Shown one piece after another: positions 34,562 to 42,978 of a stretch of DNA of 62,074 nt. Both the position numbers and the translations under genes were made by a program. Within the stretch, counting starts at the first letter, position 1. Each line of letters opens with the position of its first letter. Source of the DNA: an uncultured Rhizobium sp. (lineage in GTDB: Bacteria; Pseudomonadota; Alphaproteobacteria; Rhizobiales; Rhizobiaceae); contig CAMFIE010000023.1 in the NCBI GenBank assembly GCA_945952315.1, positions 1 through 62,074 on the forward strand, written 5' to 3'. The notes beneath the pieces were generated by a model, which was not told where the DNA came from, did not search any database, and saw only the letters and a program-made list of their open reading frames with translations.

Positions 34562-34686
34562 GATGCAGGCATTACCGATTGGAGACTGCCGAAGGGCAGC
34601 TATGACCAACGAGAGTAGTGTCGCAAAGCAATAATGTCACCAGTAATAATTACGTTTAATGGTAATAATACCCTCCCTGTTTGCAT

Positions 34687-36537
34687 TCATCCCCGGAAGG
34701 ATGAAACCGCATCCAGAAAAGCCTCGCCATAGCGTTCGAGCTTCGACTGGCCGACGCCGGGAAGCGAAAGCAGTGCCTCTTCATCCTGCGGGCGATTGAC
34801 CGCAATCGCCACGAGCGTCGTGTCGGGAAAGACCACATAGGGTGGAACGCCGAGGTCCTTGGCAATCTCCATACGCAGCGCCCTGAGCACGTCGAAAAGG
34901 GCCAGATCCCCCTCATCGAGAGCCGCGCGCGCGGCAGAGCCCGATGGCGACGCGCCGGGCGCGGCCTTGCCCCTGGTCGGCCGGTCCTTGCGGAACAGAA
35001 CGGTTCGTTCCTTGCGAAAGACGGCGCGTGCTTCCTCCGGCTCCAGCTTCAATGCGCCAAAGGCGGCATGATCGACCCGGATCAATCCGGCCGCGAGCAA
35101 CTGGCGGAAGAGCGAAGACCAGGTTTTCTGCGGCAGATCCCTGCCCGCACCGAAAACCGGCATGTCCACATGGCCGAAGCGGCGGGTGCGTTCATTATCG
35201 ACGCCCATCAGCACATCGATGACATGGCCAGCGCCGAACCGTTCGCCGGTGCGGTAGACGGCGGCGAGCGCCTTGATCGCCTCCTCGGTTCCGTCAAAGG
35301 TTTCGACCGGCTTGAGGCACGTATCGCAATTGCCGCAGTGGCCGGGATGGGCTTCCCCGAAATGGGCAAGGATGGCCTGCCTGCGGCAGAGCGGCGTTTC
35401 GCAGATGGCAAGAAGCGCGTTGAGTTTGGCGCGCTCCACCCGCTTCACCTCGTCGACGGCGCCGGATTCATCGATCATCCGCCCGCGCTGGATCACATCC
35501 GCCATGCCATAGGCCATCCAGACTTCCGACGGCAAGCCATCGCGTCCGGCCCGGCCCGTCTCCTGATAATAAGCCTCGACCGAGCCCGGCAGATCGAGAT
35601 GGGCGACATAGCGCACATTCGGCTTGTCGATACCCATGCCGAAGGCGACGGTTGCGACAAGGCACAAGCCCTCCTCGCGCAGGAAGGCATCCTGATTGCG
35701 GTCGCGCAGCGCGCGCTCCATACCGGCATGGTAGGGCAATGCATAGATGCCCTGCTGGTTGAGCCACTCGGCCGTATCCTCCACCTTTGCCCGCGACAGG
35801 CAGTAGACGATGCCGCTCGATCCCTTGTGCCGGGACAAGAACCGCAGCAATTGCTGGCGCGGCTGCTCGCGCTCGACAATCTCATAGGCGATGTTCGGCC
35901 GGTCGAAGGAGGTGGTGAAGACCCTGGCACCGGTGAGCCCAAGCCGATCGATGATGTCTTCGCGTGTATGCGGATCGGCGGTTGCGGTGAGCGCGATGCG
36001 CGGCACGCCCGGATAGTCCTCCGCCAGCCGGCCAAGCTCGCGATATTCGGGACGGAAATCATGGCCCCACTGCGAGACGCAATGGGCCTCGTCAATCGCA
36101 ATCAGCGAGAGTTTCGCCAGGCCGACCAGATCGCGGAACCCCGGGGTGACGATGCGCTCCGGCGTGACATAGAGAAGATCAAGTTCGCCTTTCGAAAGCT
36201 GCTGGCGCACTGCCAGAAACTCGTCGCGCGTCAGCGAGAAATTGATCGCGGCGGCGCGAACGCCGAGTTGCCGCAGCGCCTCCACCTGATCGCGCATCAG
36301 CGCGATCAGCGGCGAGACGACAAGCCCGACACCCTCCCGGCACAGTGCCGGGATCTGGAAGCAAAGCGACTTGCCCGCCCCGGTCGGAAACAGCACCACC
36401 GCATCACCGCCCGCCACCACTTCACCGATCACTTCCGCCTGCCTGCCGCGAAATTCGGAATAGCCATAGACGCGCTTCAGCACCTCGAGCGGGCGCTTGT
36501 CAGGGCCGCGCCCGAAGAGCGGATCGGTGAAAGACAT
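34687..36537 (-). CDS. recQ: ATP-dependent DNA helicase RecQ
   Basis: A 616-residue superfamily 2 helicase. Motif I is [12 protein letters not shown], motif II is [19 protein letters not shown], and motif VI is [12 protein letters not shown]. The zinc site follows ([17 protein letters not shown] ... CGNCDTC), then RQC and a C-terminal HRDC domain (residues 540-610). This is standard full-length RecQ, acting in recombination repair. It starts 8 bp after the glutamine amidotransferase stop, so the two are probably co-transcribed. Confidence 0.95.
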   Translation of the reverse strand: MSFTDPLFGRGPDKRPLEVLKRVYGYSEFRGRQAEVIGEVVAGGDAVVLFPTGAGKSLCFQIPALCREGVGLVVSPLIALMRDQVEALRQLGVRAAAINFSLTRDEFLAVRQQLSKGELDLLYVTPERIVTPGFRDLVGLAKLSLIAIDEAHCVSQWGHDFRPEYRELGRLAEDYPGVPRIALTATADPHTREDIIDRLGLTGARVFTTSFDRPNIAYEIVEREQPRQQLLRFLSRHKGSSGIVYCLSRAKVEDTAEWLNQQGIYALPYHAGMERALRDRNQDAFLREEGLCLVATVAFGMGIDKPNVRYVAHLDLPGSVEAYYQETGRAGRDGLPSEVWMAYGMADVIQRGRMIDESGAVDEVKRVERAKLNALLAICETPLCRRQAILAHFGEAHPGHCGNCDTCLKPVETFDGTEEAIKALAAVYRTGERFGAGHVIDVLMGVDNERTRRFGHVDMPVFGAGRDLPQKTWSSLFRQLLAAGLIRVDHAAFGALKLEPEEARAVFRKERTVLFRKDRPTRGKAAPGASPSGSAARAALDEGDLALFDVLRALRMEIAKDLGVPPYVVFPDTTLVAIAVNRPQDEEALLSLPGVGQSKLERYGEAFLDAVSSFRG

Positions 36538-36545
36538 GAGAACGA

Positions 36546-37241
36546 TCAGCCAGCGGCGCGCTGACGGGCAAAGAAGGCGCCGATTTCATCGGCGATGCTG
36601 TCCGTGGAAAGCGGCACTTCGACCTTGCGCACGCGCTCGAACTGCTCCTCCGGCATCACATATTTGCGCACTTCGGCAAGGCCTTCGTAGTAATCCTTGC
36701 TGAATTCCGGATGCGGCTGGAAGGAGAGGCCCCAGTCGCCATAGCGCAGCACCGCGTTTTCGCAGAATTCGTTGGAGCCAACCACTTCGGCTTCCGGCGG
36801 CTTCTCGATCACCTGATCCTGATGCCAGGCCAGCACCGTCTGCTCCCGGCCCAGATCCTTGCGCCAGTATTTGCTCGCACCGGCCGCCCAGCCGCCCTTG
36901 AATTTCTCGACCGTACCGCCAAGCGCCTTGGCCATCACCTGATGGCCGAAACAGATGCCGACCATCGGAACACGGGCGGCATGCACCGCCCGGATGAAGT
37001 CTTCGAGCTTGCGGATCCAGTCGTGTTCCTCGTAGACGCCGAAGCGCGAGCCGGTGATCAGCCAGCCATCCGCATCCGTCGGGCTTTCCGGAAACTGGCC
37101 ATCGACGACGAAATAGGCGGAGAACGTGAAATCGAACTTGCCAAGCAGGGCTTCGAACATCTGCGCATAATTGCCGTGCTGGTCGATGAGTTCACCGGGC
37201 ACATGACCGGTTACCAGAATGCCGATATGCTTGCTCATCAT
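36546..37241 (-). CDS. Class I glutamine amidotransferase-like protein
   Basis: A 231-residue protein. The nucleophile elbow is GICFGHQ (C97), the catalytic His is in SFQPHPEF, and a Glu follows two residues later. It resembles GMP-synthase-like amidotransferases that act on small amines (PuuD/YfeJ type), not carbamoyl-phosphate or GMP synthase itself, since no synthase domain is present. ATG at 37241 follows GGGAAGA; a second ATG is at 37238. It lies directly upstream of recQ. Confidence 0.78.
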   Translation of the reverse strand: MMSKHIGILVTGHVPGELIDQHGNYAQMFEALLGKFDFTFSAYFVVDGQFPESPTDADGWLITGSRFGVYEEHDWIRKLEDFIRAVHAARVPMVGICFGHQVMAKALGGTVEKFKGGWAAGASKYWRKDLGREQTVLAWHQDQVIEKPPEAEVVGSNEFCENAVLRYGDWGLSFQPHPEFSKDYYEGLAEVRKYVMPEEQFERVRKVEVPLSTDSIADEIGAFFARQRAAG

Positions 37242-37346
37242 GCGATGTCTTCCCGAAATTTCGCGCCCGTCTTCGGCGCGTTTTCCCTTACATAATCCGG
37301 CCCGCCGCTTTTTGCGAGAGGCAACCGCGCCCGATATGGCAGGCAA

Positions 37347-38303
37347 TCATGACTTTTCCGCGAGAGAACGGGCAATCCAGGCACAGACGATCAGCTGAAT
37401 CTGGTGAAACAGCATCAGCGGCAGCACGATCGCACCGATGCTTTGGCCCGCAAAGATCACGCCCGCCATCGGCACGCCGCTCGCCAGGCTTTTTTTCGAG
37501 CCGCAGAAGAGCGCGGTGATCCGGTCCGCCCGATTGAAGCCCATCGCCCGGCCGCCAAGGCTGGTCGCGGCCAGCACCAGCGCAAGGATCAGGCAGTCGG
37601 CGATGATCAGGATGATAAAATCCTTCGGCGCAAGACGCGACCAGATGCCTTCCGAGACAGCCTCGCTGAAGGCGAGATAGACAACGAGCAGGATCGAGCC
37701 GCGATCAAAGGGCGTGGTGATCGATTTGCGCGCCCGCACCCAGTTGCCGATATAGGGCTGCAGCAATTGCCCGGCGAGAAAGGGCAGGAACAGCTGCTCC
37801 ATGATCTTCAGCAGGATATCCATGGAAAAGCCGATGGAGCCGCTCGTCGTGAACAGCACCGCCACCAGAAACGGGGTGAGCACCATGCCGAAGATGTTGG
37901 AGGCGGAGGCCGCGCAGATCGAGGCCGCGACATTGCCGCCCGCTATCGAGGTAAAGGCAATCGAGGACTGCACCGTCGAAGGCAGAACGCAGAGATAGAG
38001 CAGGCCGAAATAAAGCGGCGCTGGGATCAGCCATGGAGAGAAGAGACCGGCGGCAAGCCCGATCAGGGGAAACAGACCAAAGGTCATGACCAGCACGAAG
38101 AGCTGCAGCCGCCAGTGCAGGAAGCCGGCAATCACCACATCGGTGGAAAGTTTCGCCCCGTGCAGGAAGAACAGCAAGCCGATTGCGACGACGGACAGAC
38201 GGGAGAGCCAGAGCGAGACGTCACCACTTGCAGGCAGAAGCGTTGCCACCAGCACCGCCAGAACCAGCGCTATCGTGAATTGATCAGGCAAAAGGCGGCG
38301 CAT
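37347..38303 (-). CDS. Bile acid:sodium symporter family (BASS, YfeH-like) transporter
   Basis: A 318-residue membrane protein with about ten hydrophobic segments. The FFLHGAKLSTDVVIAG segment near residue 48, LPSTVQSSIAFTSIAGGN near 110-127 and FCGSKKSLASGVPMA near 265-279 are hallmarks of the SBF-like/PF13593 group. It would carry an organic anion with sodium; the substrate is unknown. ATG at 38303 is preferred to a TTG at 38309. The ribosome site is weak. Confidence 0.82.
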   Translation of the reverse strand: MRRLLPDQFTIALVLAVLVATLLPASGDVSLWLSRLSVVAIGLLFFLHGAKLSTDVVIAGFLHWRLQLFVLVMTFGLFPLIGLAAGLFSPWLIPAPLYFGLLYLCVLPSTVQSSIAFTSIAGGNVAASICAASASNIFGMVLTPFLVAVLFTTSGSIGFSMDILLKIMEQLFLPFLAGQLLQPYIGNWVRARKSITTPFDRGSILLVVYLAFSEAVSEGIWSRLAPKDFIILIIADCLILALVLAATSLGGRAMGFNRADRITALFCGSKKSLASGVPMAGVIFAGQSIGAIVLPLMLFHQIQLIVCAWIARSLAEKS

Positions 38304-38504
38304 CGGCAACTCGGCATTTAAGAAAAGGGCGGCATCGGGCCCATCTTCCTGATCGTCGCGTCAAAAGCAATGCGGTTCGCCCGGCAAAGCGCCGGTTTCA
38401 ACCATGTTTACGCGGGCTAGAAAAAGGGTCTGGTCCCCCGGCTGCGCTGCCTGCGCCTCTCGGGAAATAAGAGACTGCCGGTCGAACTGGCAGACTGTTT
38501 TCGA

Positions 38505-38625
38505 TGAGCATGCCGGATTTCAAAACTCCAAGGTGGTGTGGGGACCCAGTGGAGGACTGGTTGCTTCTGAGGAGGCACCGCACCGGCATGTCCTCCGGCA
38601 AGCCGAAGGGACCATTCCATTGCAG
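38505..38625 (-). ncRNA. Candidate small structured RNA with CCTCC-loop hairpins
   Basis: An outer stem pairs 38510-38516 with 38583-38589. Inside are a 5-bp hairpin (38546-38550 with 38556-38560) whose minus-strand loop is CCTCC, and a GCCTC/GAAGC hairpin (38563-38567 with 38572-38576). A CCTTCGG-CTTG-CCGGAGG hairpin lies outside, ahead of it. On the minus strand an AT-rich TATAAT-containing segment precedes it. The anti-Shine-Dalgarno loops recall rhizobial trans-acting sRNAs. Strand, ends and terminator are uncertain. Confidence 0.3.
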
Positions 38626-38629
38626 AATT

Positions 38630-38646
38630 GATTATATATTATAATC
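38630..38646. promoter_or_regulatory. AT-rich 17-bp palindrome
   Basis: GATTATA-TAT-TATAATC is a perfect inverted repeat that also contains a TATAAT -10-like hexamer on the minus strand. It may be an operator over a leftward promoter. Confidence 0.35.
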
Positions 38647-38736
38647 TATCCTGCAACCGGACTAATGCCATGAAGCGCGCTTTGCCACTAATGATTTATC
38701 AAACCGATGCATGAAGAGAGCTCATGAAACCGGACG

Positions 38737-40728
38737 TCAAGGGTGTTTGCGCTGTTCCTGAAGGTCCGCATTCTGCCCGGCGGGCGTGACCATGTCTCTT
38801 GCCGCCTGCGCTTCCACCGGCTTGGAAAAATGGAAGCCCTGCACCACGCCGACGCCCATTTCCTTCAGCACCTTCAGCTCCGCCTCGGTTTCCACACCTT
38901 CGACAATGGCTTCGAGCCCCATGTCCTCGCAGAGCGAGAGCACGGATTTGACGATCTTGTAGCTTGCCGGACGGCTGTCGATCTGGGTCACGAAGCTGCC
39001 GTCGATCTTGATCTTCGAAAGCGGCAGCTTGTGCACATGGTTGAGACTGGAATAGCCGGTGCCGAAATCGTCCAGCGAAATACCGGTGCCGAGATCGCGC
39101 AGGAGATCGATGGATTTCGCCGCCTGGGCGAAATCGCGTGTCACCGCCGTTTCGGTAATCTCGAAATTGATGCGTTTCGGATCAAAGCCACTCGCCTCCA
39201 CCACGGCAATGATGCGCAGCACGTTTTCCGGCGTCGCAATATCATGCGGCGAAAGGTTGAAGGACAGGAATGTATTGCCCGGCCAGTCCTTCGCCTCCTC
39301 CAGCGCATGCGCCAGCAATTGCCGGGTGATGGTGCCGATGCGGCCATTGTGCTCTGCAAGCGGGATGAATTCACCCGGCGAGACACGCCCGATGACCGGA
39401 CTGTTCCAGCGAGCCAGCGCCTCGAAACCGACACAGCGGCCGGTCTGGATATCGATGATCGGCTGGAAGACAAGCGACATTTCCTTTTCGAGATCGGCGG
39501 CCAGAAGCGCCTCTTCCACCTGCCGGTGGCGGGACAGGGTGATCGACTGGGCACTGTTGAAAATCACGATGCCGCCGCGCTGGTTGCGCTTGGCGGTATA
39601 GAGCGCGTAATCAGCCCGCTCGTAAAGATCCTGTGCGCTGTCGCCGATATCCGGATAGATCGCAAAGCCGATGGATGCGGTCACATGCGCGGCGCCGGAG
39701 CCGATATCGATGGGCTCGGCAACCGCCAGACAGAGGTTCTGCCCCACCGACTGCAGCACCGCCTCATCATGCAGGCCTTCATGGATCACCGCGAATTCAT
39801 CGCCCCCCAGCCGGTAGACGGTGAGATTTTCCGTGGCCATTTCGTTCAACCGGCGGCCCACTTCCACAAGCACGCGGTCGCCGGCGGCGTGACCATAAAG
39901 ATCATTGACCGGCTTGAACCCGTCAAGATCAACAATCCCGACGGAAAGGCGTTGCCCGCCCTGGCGCGCCCGCTCGAAGGCCCGTTGAAGCACATCGAAG
40001 AAACAGCGCCGGTTGGCCAGCAGCGTCAGACTGTCCATATTGGCAAGCCGCAGATTCTCGTCGGAAAGCAGCTGCATTTCCCGGTTCTTTTCCTTCAGCA
40101 CCTCGCGCTGGGACAAAAACACCTGTCGCGATTCCGTCAGTTGCATGAAGTCGCGATAATGGGAGAGCAGCACCAGAATCATGGCGCCGGTAACCAGCAC
40201 CACATTGATGCCGGTCGCGATGAAGGTCGGCTGGCCGGACATCACCATCAGGAAGAAGAAGGGGATATTGACCATCGCGGTCACGGTGAGTGCCGCCGAG
40301 CGCAGATGCATCAGGCAGAAGATCACGCCGATCACGGTGATCGCCATGAAGAAGGCCACATGCGCCTGCTGATAGGCATCGCCATAGGGCATCAGCGCGA
40401 TCGACCACCCGACGCAGAAAATCGCGATCGGCGGCGCAAGCCGGTTCGTGGCGCGCAGCATGCGATAGGCTTCGGCGGCCTCCACCTTCACCGACCATTT
40501 GCGCACCCAGCTATAGGCCCGGTAGAGGAAGAAGGCCGAGAGGAATGTCGGCAGATAGATCACCATCCAGCTCGGCGCCGAGTCCCGATGTGTCCAGGAC
40601 AGCGCGGCCATGTTGGTGATGAGGATGAAGTAAAGCAGCGGCACCTGCTTCGAAAAGGCTTCGTATTGCGCAACGGTGAGCGACGGATTGTCGTTCGGAA
40701 CCTTCAGGAATTCGCTGATCTTGCGCAT
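38737..40728 (-). CDS. Membrane GGDEF-EAL cyclic-di-GMP enzyme
   Basis: A 663-residue protein. About residues 25-200 are five or six membrane helices, followed by a coiled linker and GGDEF (RLGGDEF) then EAL (GFEALARW) domains. The EAL catalytic set is intact (NLSPHDI, EITET, DDFGTGYSS, KIDGSFV, EGVET, QGFHFSKP), so phosphodiesterase activity is expected. The GGDEF motif is intact but has no RxxD I-site. The ATG at 40728 follows GGAAGA. The net direction of activity cannot be told from sequence. Confidence 0.88.
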   Translation of the reverse strand: MRKISEFLKVPNDNPSLTVAQYEAFSKQVPLLYFILITNMAALSWTHRDSAPSWMVIYLPTFLSAFFLYRAYSWVRKWSVKVEAAEAYRMLRATNRLAPPIAIFCVGWSIALMPYGDAYQQAHVAFFMAITVIGVIFCLMHLRSAALTVTAMVNIPFFFLMVMSGQPTFIATGINVVLVTGAMILVLLSHYRDFMQLTESRQVFLSQREVLKEKNREMQLLSDENLRLANMDSLTLLANRRCFFDVLQRAFERARQGGQRLSVGIVDLDGFKPVNDLYGHAAGDRVLVEVGRRLNEMATENLTVYRLGGDEFAVIHEGLHDEAVLQSVGQNLCLAVAEPIDIGSGAAHVTASIGFAIYPDIGDSAQDLYERADYALYTAKRNQRGGIVIFNSAQSITLSRHRQVEEALLAADLEKEMSLVFQPIIDIQTGRCVGFEALARWNSPVIGRVSPGEFIPLAEHNGRIGTITRQLLAHALEEAKDWPGNTFLSFNLSPHDIATPENVLRIIAVVEASGFDPKRINFEITETAVTRDFAQAAKSIDLLRDLGTGISLDDFGTGYSSLNHVHKLPLSKIKIDGSFVTQIDSRPASYKIVKSVLSLCEDMGLEAIVEGVETEAELKVLKEMGVGVVQGFHFSKPVEAQAARDMVTPAGQNADLQEQRKHP

Positions 40729-40876
40729 CAGTCTTCCATGTCCTTCTCACGCACGGCGGAACCGCGGAACTGTATCGTGGGCAAATATGCTTTTAATTAC
40801 AACTGATATTGTTAATTTTGCACCACAACTGGAAGGCGGCGCAGCAATTCGAACAAAAGCTTCGGGCAACAGGGTA

Positions 40877-40901
40877 AATTTCCTTCAAATTCAAGGAAAT
40901 T
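40877..40901. promoter_or_regulatory. Palindrome AATTTCCTT-N7-AAGGAAATT
   Basis: A perfect 9-bp inverted repeat 87 bases before the DUF2946-like ATG, in an AT-rich 259-bp gap with the divergent GGDEF-EAL gene. It is operator-like; the regulator is unknown. Confidence 0.45.
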
Positions 40902-40987
40902 CTTACTCAATAGTTGTTATTCTACTCGTAAAAGTTATATTGCCACCAGCGTTCTGACCGACTAAAAGCCGGATCAGGGGATCCGGA

Positions 40988-41386
40988 ATGATAAAGACCG
41001 ACAGACAAAAGGGACTGTGGCTGCGCCTTCTGTGCGCGGTTGCCCTGCTGTTCCTGTCCTTTGCCCATCGCCCGTTGATGTCTTCGGCATCGCCGGAACC
41101 GCTTGATCTGGCTGCCTATGTGCTGCCGGATGGCAAGGTGCCGGTGATCTGCATCACCCTAGATGCGGGCGCGGACAAAAAGCAGATGCCCGGGAAAGGC
41201 GAAGGCTGCGAAGCCTGCAGGCTTGCGGCGTCCGCAGACATTCCGACCCGTCCAGTGGTGCCGGAGCCTTCCCTTCGCCCGGTGCGTGATGTCGCTCCCG
41301 TCATCCGGACATTTGTCCTTTCACAAAGGATGGTTCCGCCGAATGCCGCGCCGCGCGCGCCTCCCGGCCCTTTCATGATCGCCTGA
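40988..41386 (+). CDS. DUF2946-like small membrane-anchored protein
   Basis: A 132-residue protein with one N-terminal hydrophobic helix (LWLRLLCAVALLFLSFAHR). A periplasmic-type tail has a CEACRLAASADIP motif and ends in proline-rich APRAPPGPF, the pattern of DUF2946 proteins. In other bacteria these often sit beside TonB receptors or PepSY proteins in copper or iron loci. Here a PepSY protein follows, so metal handling is a reasonable inference. Function is not established. Confidence 0.55.
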   Translation: MIKTDRQKGLWLRLLCAVALLFLSFAHRPLMSSASPEPLDLAAYVLPDGKVPVICITLDAGADKKQMPGKGEGCEACRLAASADIPTRPVVPEPSLRPVRDVAPVIRTFVLSQRMVPPNAAPRAPPGPFMIA

Positions 41387-41477
41387 CCGACCGGGACCCG
41401 CTGCAAGCGGCGGGACCCGCCTGTTTCCGTGGCCTTTGCCGCAAGCGGGGACCACTTCCCATTTCATGGACCTGATC

Positions 41478-42899
41478 ATGACGACGCATTCTGTTACGCC
41501 TACGGACGCACAATCGCGCCTGCTTTCCCGTGCCTTCTATCTGGCCGCCTGGCGCTGGCATTTCTATGCCGGCCTTTTTGTCATACCCTTCCTGATGATG
41601 CTGGCGGTGACCGGCCTTGTCATCCTGTGGTTCACCACCATCGCGCCCGAATATGGCGACCGGCTGAGCCTCTCGCCAAAGCCTGAAGCCATGCGGCTGA
41701 CCACGCTGGAGGAGGCGGTGCACGCGGCCTATCCGGTCGGAACGATCACCCGCTACATTGCGCCGCGCAGTGCCGATACACCCGCGCTCGTGATGCTCAC
41801 GACCGAGGCGGACGAGGCCCGCGTGCTCGCCGTCAATCCCTATGACGGCACGATCCTTCAGGATCGTCCGCAGGCGGGCACCTGGAATGAATTCGCCACG
41901 AATATCCACGGCAAGCTGCTTTGGGGGGAAGATGGCGGACCGGGGGATCTGCTGATCGAGACGGCAGCCGGGTTCGGTGTGGTGCTGCTGGCAACCGGGC
42001 TTTTTCTCTGGTGGCCGCGCAAGGGCGAAAGCCTGAGGGCCGCGCTCACCCCTGCCCTCTCGCAAAAGGGCCGACCTTTCTGGAAATCGCTGCATGCCAC
42101 GCTCGGGTTCTGGATTGCGCTCGTGCTGTTCTTCTTCCTGATCTCCGGCCTTGCCTGGACCTCCGTCTGGGGGGCGAAATTGGTTCAGGCCTGGAACACC
42201 TATCCTGCCGAGAAATGGGAAAATGTGCCCCTTTCCGATCAGAACCATACGAGCCTGAATGCCGGTGGCCTCAAGGAAGTGCCCTGGGCACTTGAAGAAA
42301 CGCTGCTGCCGAAATCCGGTTCGGATGCAGGGCTTTCCGGCCTTCCGGAAGGTCTGCCGGTCAATCTCGAAACGATCAATGCACTCGGCCGGGCGCTCGG
42401 TTTCAAGGGGCGCTACCAGATTGCCTATCCCGCGGATACATCCGGTGTCTGGACCCTCTCGCAGGACACCCAGAGCTATGACGGCGGCAGCCCGACGGCC
42501 GACCGCACCGTGCATGTGGACCAGTATTCGGGCAGGATCCTCGCGGATATCCGCTTCCGGGACTATTCGCCCGGCGGAAAATCCATGGCCGTCGGCATTT
42601 CCCTGCACGAGGGTCAGCTTGGCTGGTGGAACATCGCGCTGAACGGGCTGTTTTGCGCAGGCGTGCTGACGCTTTGCGTGTCCGGCATCGTGATGTGGTG
42701 GATGCGCAGGCCAAAGGGGACATGGCGCCTCGGCGCTCCGGTTGCGCCGCCGAACCTGCCCTACTGGAAAGGCGCGGTCTTTGTGATGCTTGGGCTTTCG
42801 CTTGCCTTCCCGCTCACCGGCATCACGCTGCTTGGCGTGCTCGGGCTCGATCTCCTCGTCACCCGCCTTTTCCCCGGTCTCCGCCAAAGGCTCGACTGA
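41478..42899 (+). CDS. PepSY-associated TM helix protein (iron-uptake/reductase type)
   Basis: A 473-residue protein of the PepSY_TM (PiuB-like) family. Four membrane helices are expected: AGLFVIPFLMMLAVTGLVIL, GFGVVLLATGLFLWWP, FWIALVLFFFLISGLAW and GVLTLCVSGIVMWWMR. Between them lie periplasmic PepSY domains with EFATNIHGKLLWG and SLHEGQLGWWN. Members are linked to siderophore-iron reduction. ATG at 41478 or 41466 are both possible; neither has a good ribosome site. It pairs with the DUF2946-like gene upstream. Confidence 0.8.
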   Translation: MTTHSVTPTDAQSRLLSRAFYLAAWRWHFYAGLFVIPFLMMLAVTGLVILWFTTIAPEYGDRLSLSPKPEAMRLTTLEEAVHAAYPVGTITRYIAPRSADTPALVMLTTEADEARVLAVNPYDGTILQDRPQAGTWNEFATNIHGKLLWGEDGGPGDLLIETAAGFGVVLLATGLFLWWPRKGESLRAALTPALSQKGRPFWKSLHATLGFWIALVLFFFLISGLAWTSVWGAKLVQAWNTYPAEKWENVPLSDQNHTSLNAGGLKEVPWALEETLLPKSGSDAGLSGLPEGLPVNLETINALGRALGFKGRYQIAYPADTSGVWTLSQDTQSYDGGSPTADRTVHVDQYSGRILADIRFRDYSPGGKSMAVGISLHEGQLGWWNIALNGLFCAGVLTLCVSGIVMWWMRRPKGTWRLGAPVAPPNLPYWKGAVFVMLGLSLAFPLTGITLLGVLGLDLLVTRLFPGLRQRLD

Positions 42900-42904
42900 A
42901 ACAG

Positions 42905-42938
42905 GAAGGCGCGGCTCCTCGCAAGGCCGCGCCTTCTT
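42905..42938 (+). terminator. Terminator between the PepSY and RND genes
   Basis: GAAGGCGCGGC (42905-42915) pairs with GCCGCGCCTTC (42926-42936), 10-base loop, short T-rich tail. It lies between convergent genes and may serve both. Confidence 0.75.
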
Positions 42939-42978
42939 GCCCTTGCCAGGAGCAGAGGTCGAACTCTGCTCTGAAGGC

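Larger units (their letters stand above)
38304..38736. other. 433-bp gap with possible structured RNA
   Basis: No protein gene is supported here. The right third is AT-rich with a 17-bp palindrome, and the centre is a nested set of hairpins described separately. The left part (38304-38460) shows nothing distinctive. Confidence 0.5.

Noticed and set aside
38398-38631. Short open frames of 67-75 residues on both strands in the 433-bp gap
   Set aside because: They overlap each other, have no ribosome site or recognisable composition, and coincide with RNA-like inverted repeats.
41373-42887. A 504-residue minus-strand frame opposite the PepSY gene
   Set aside because: It has no domain, signal or ribosome site, while the plus-strand protein has clear membrane helices and motifs.
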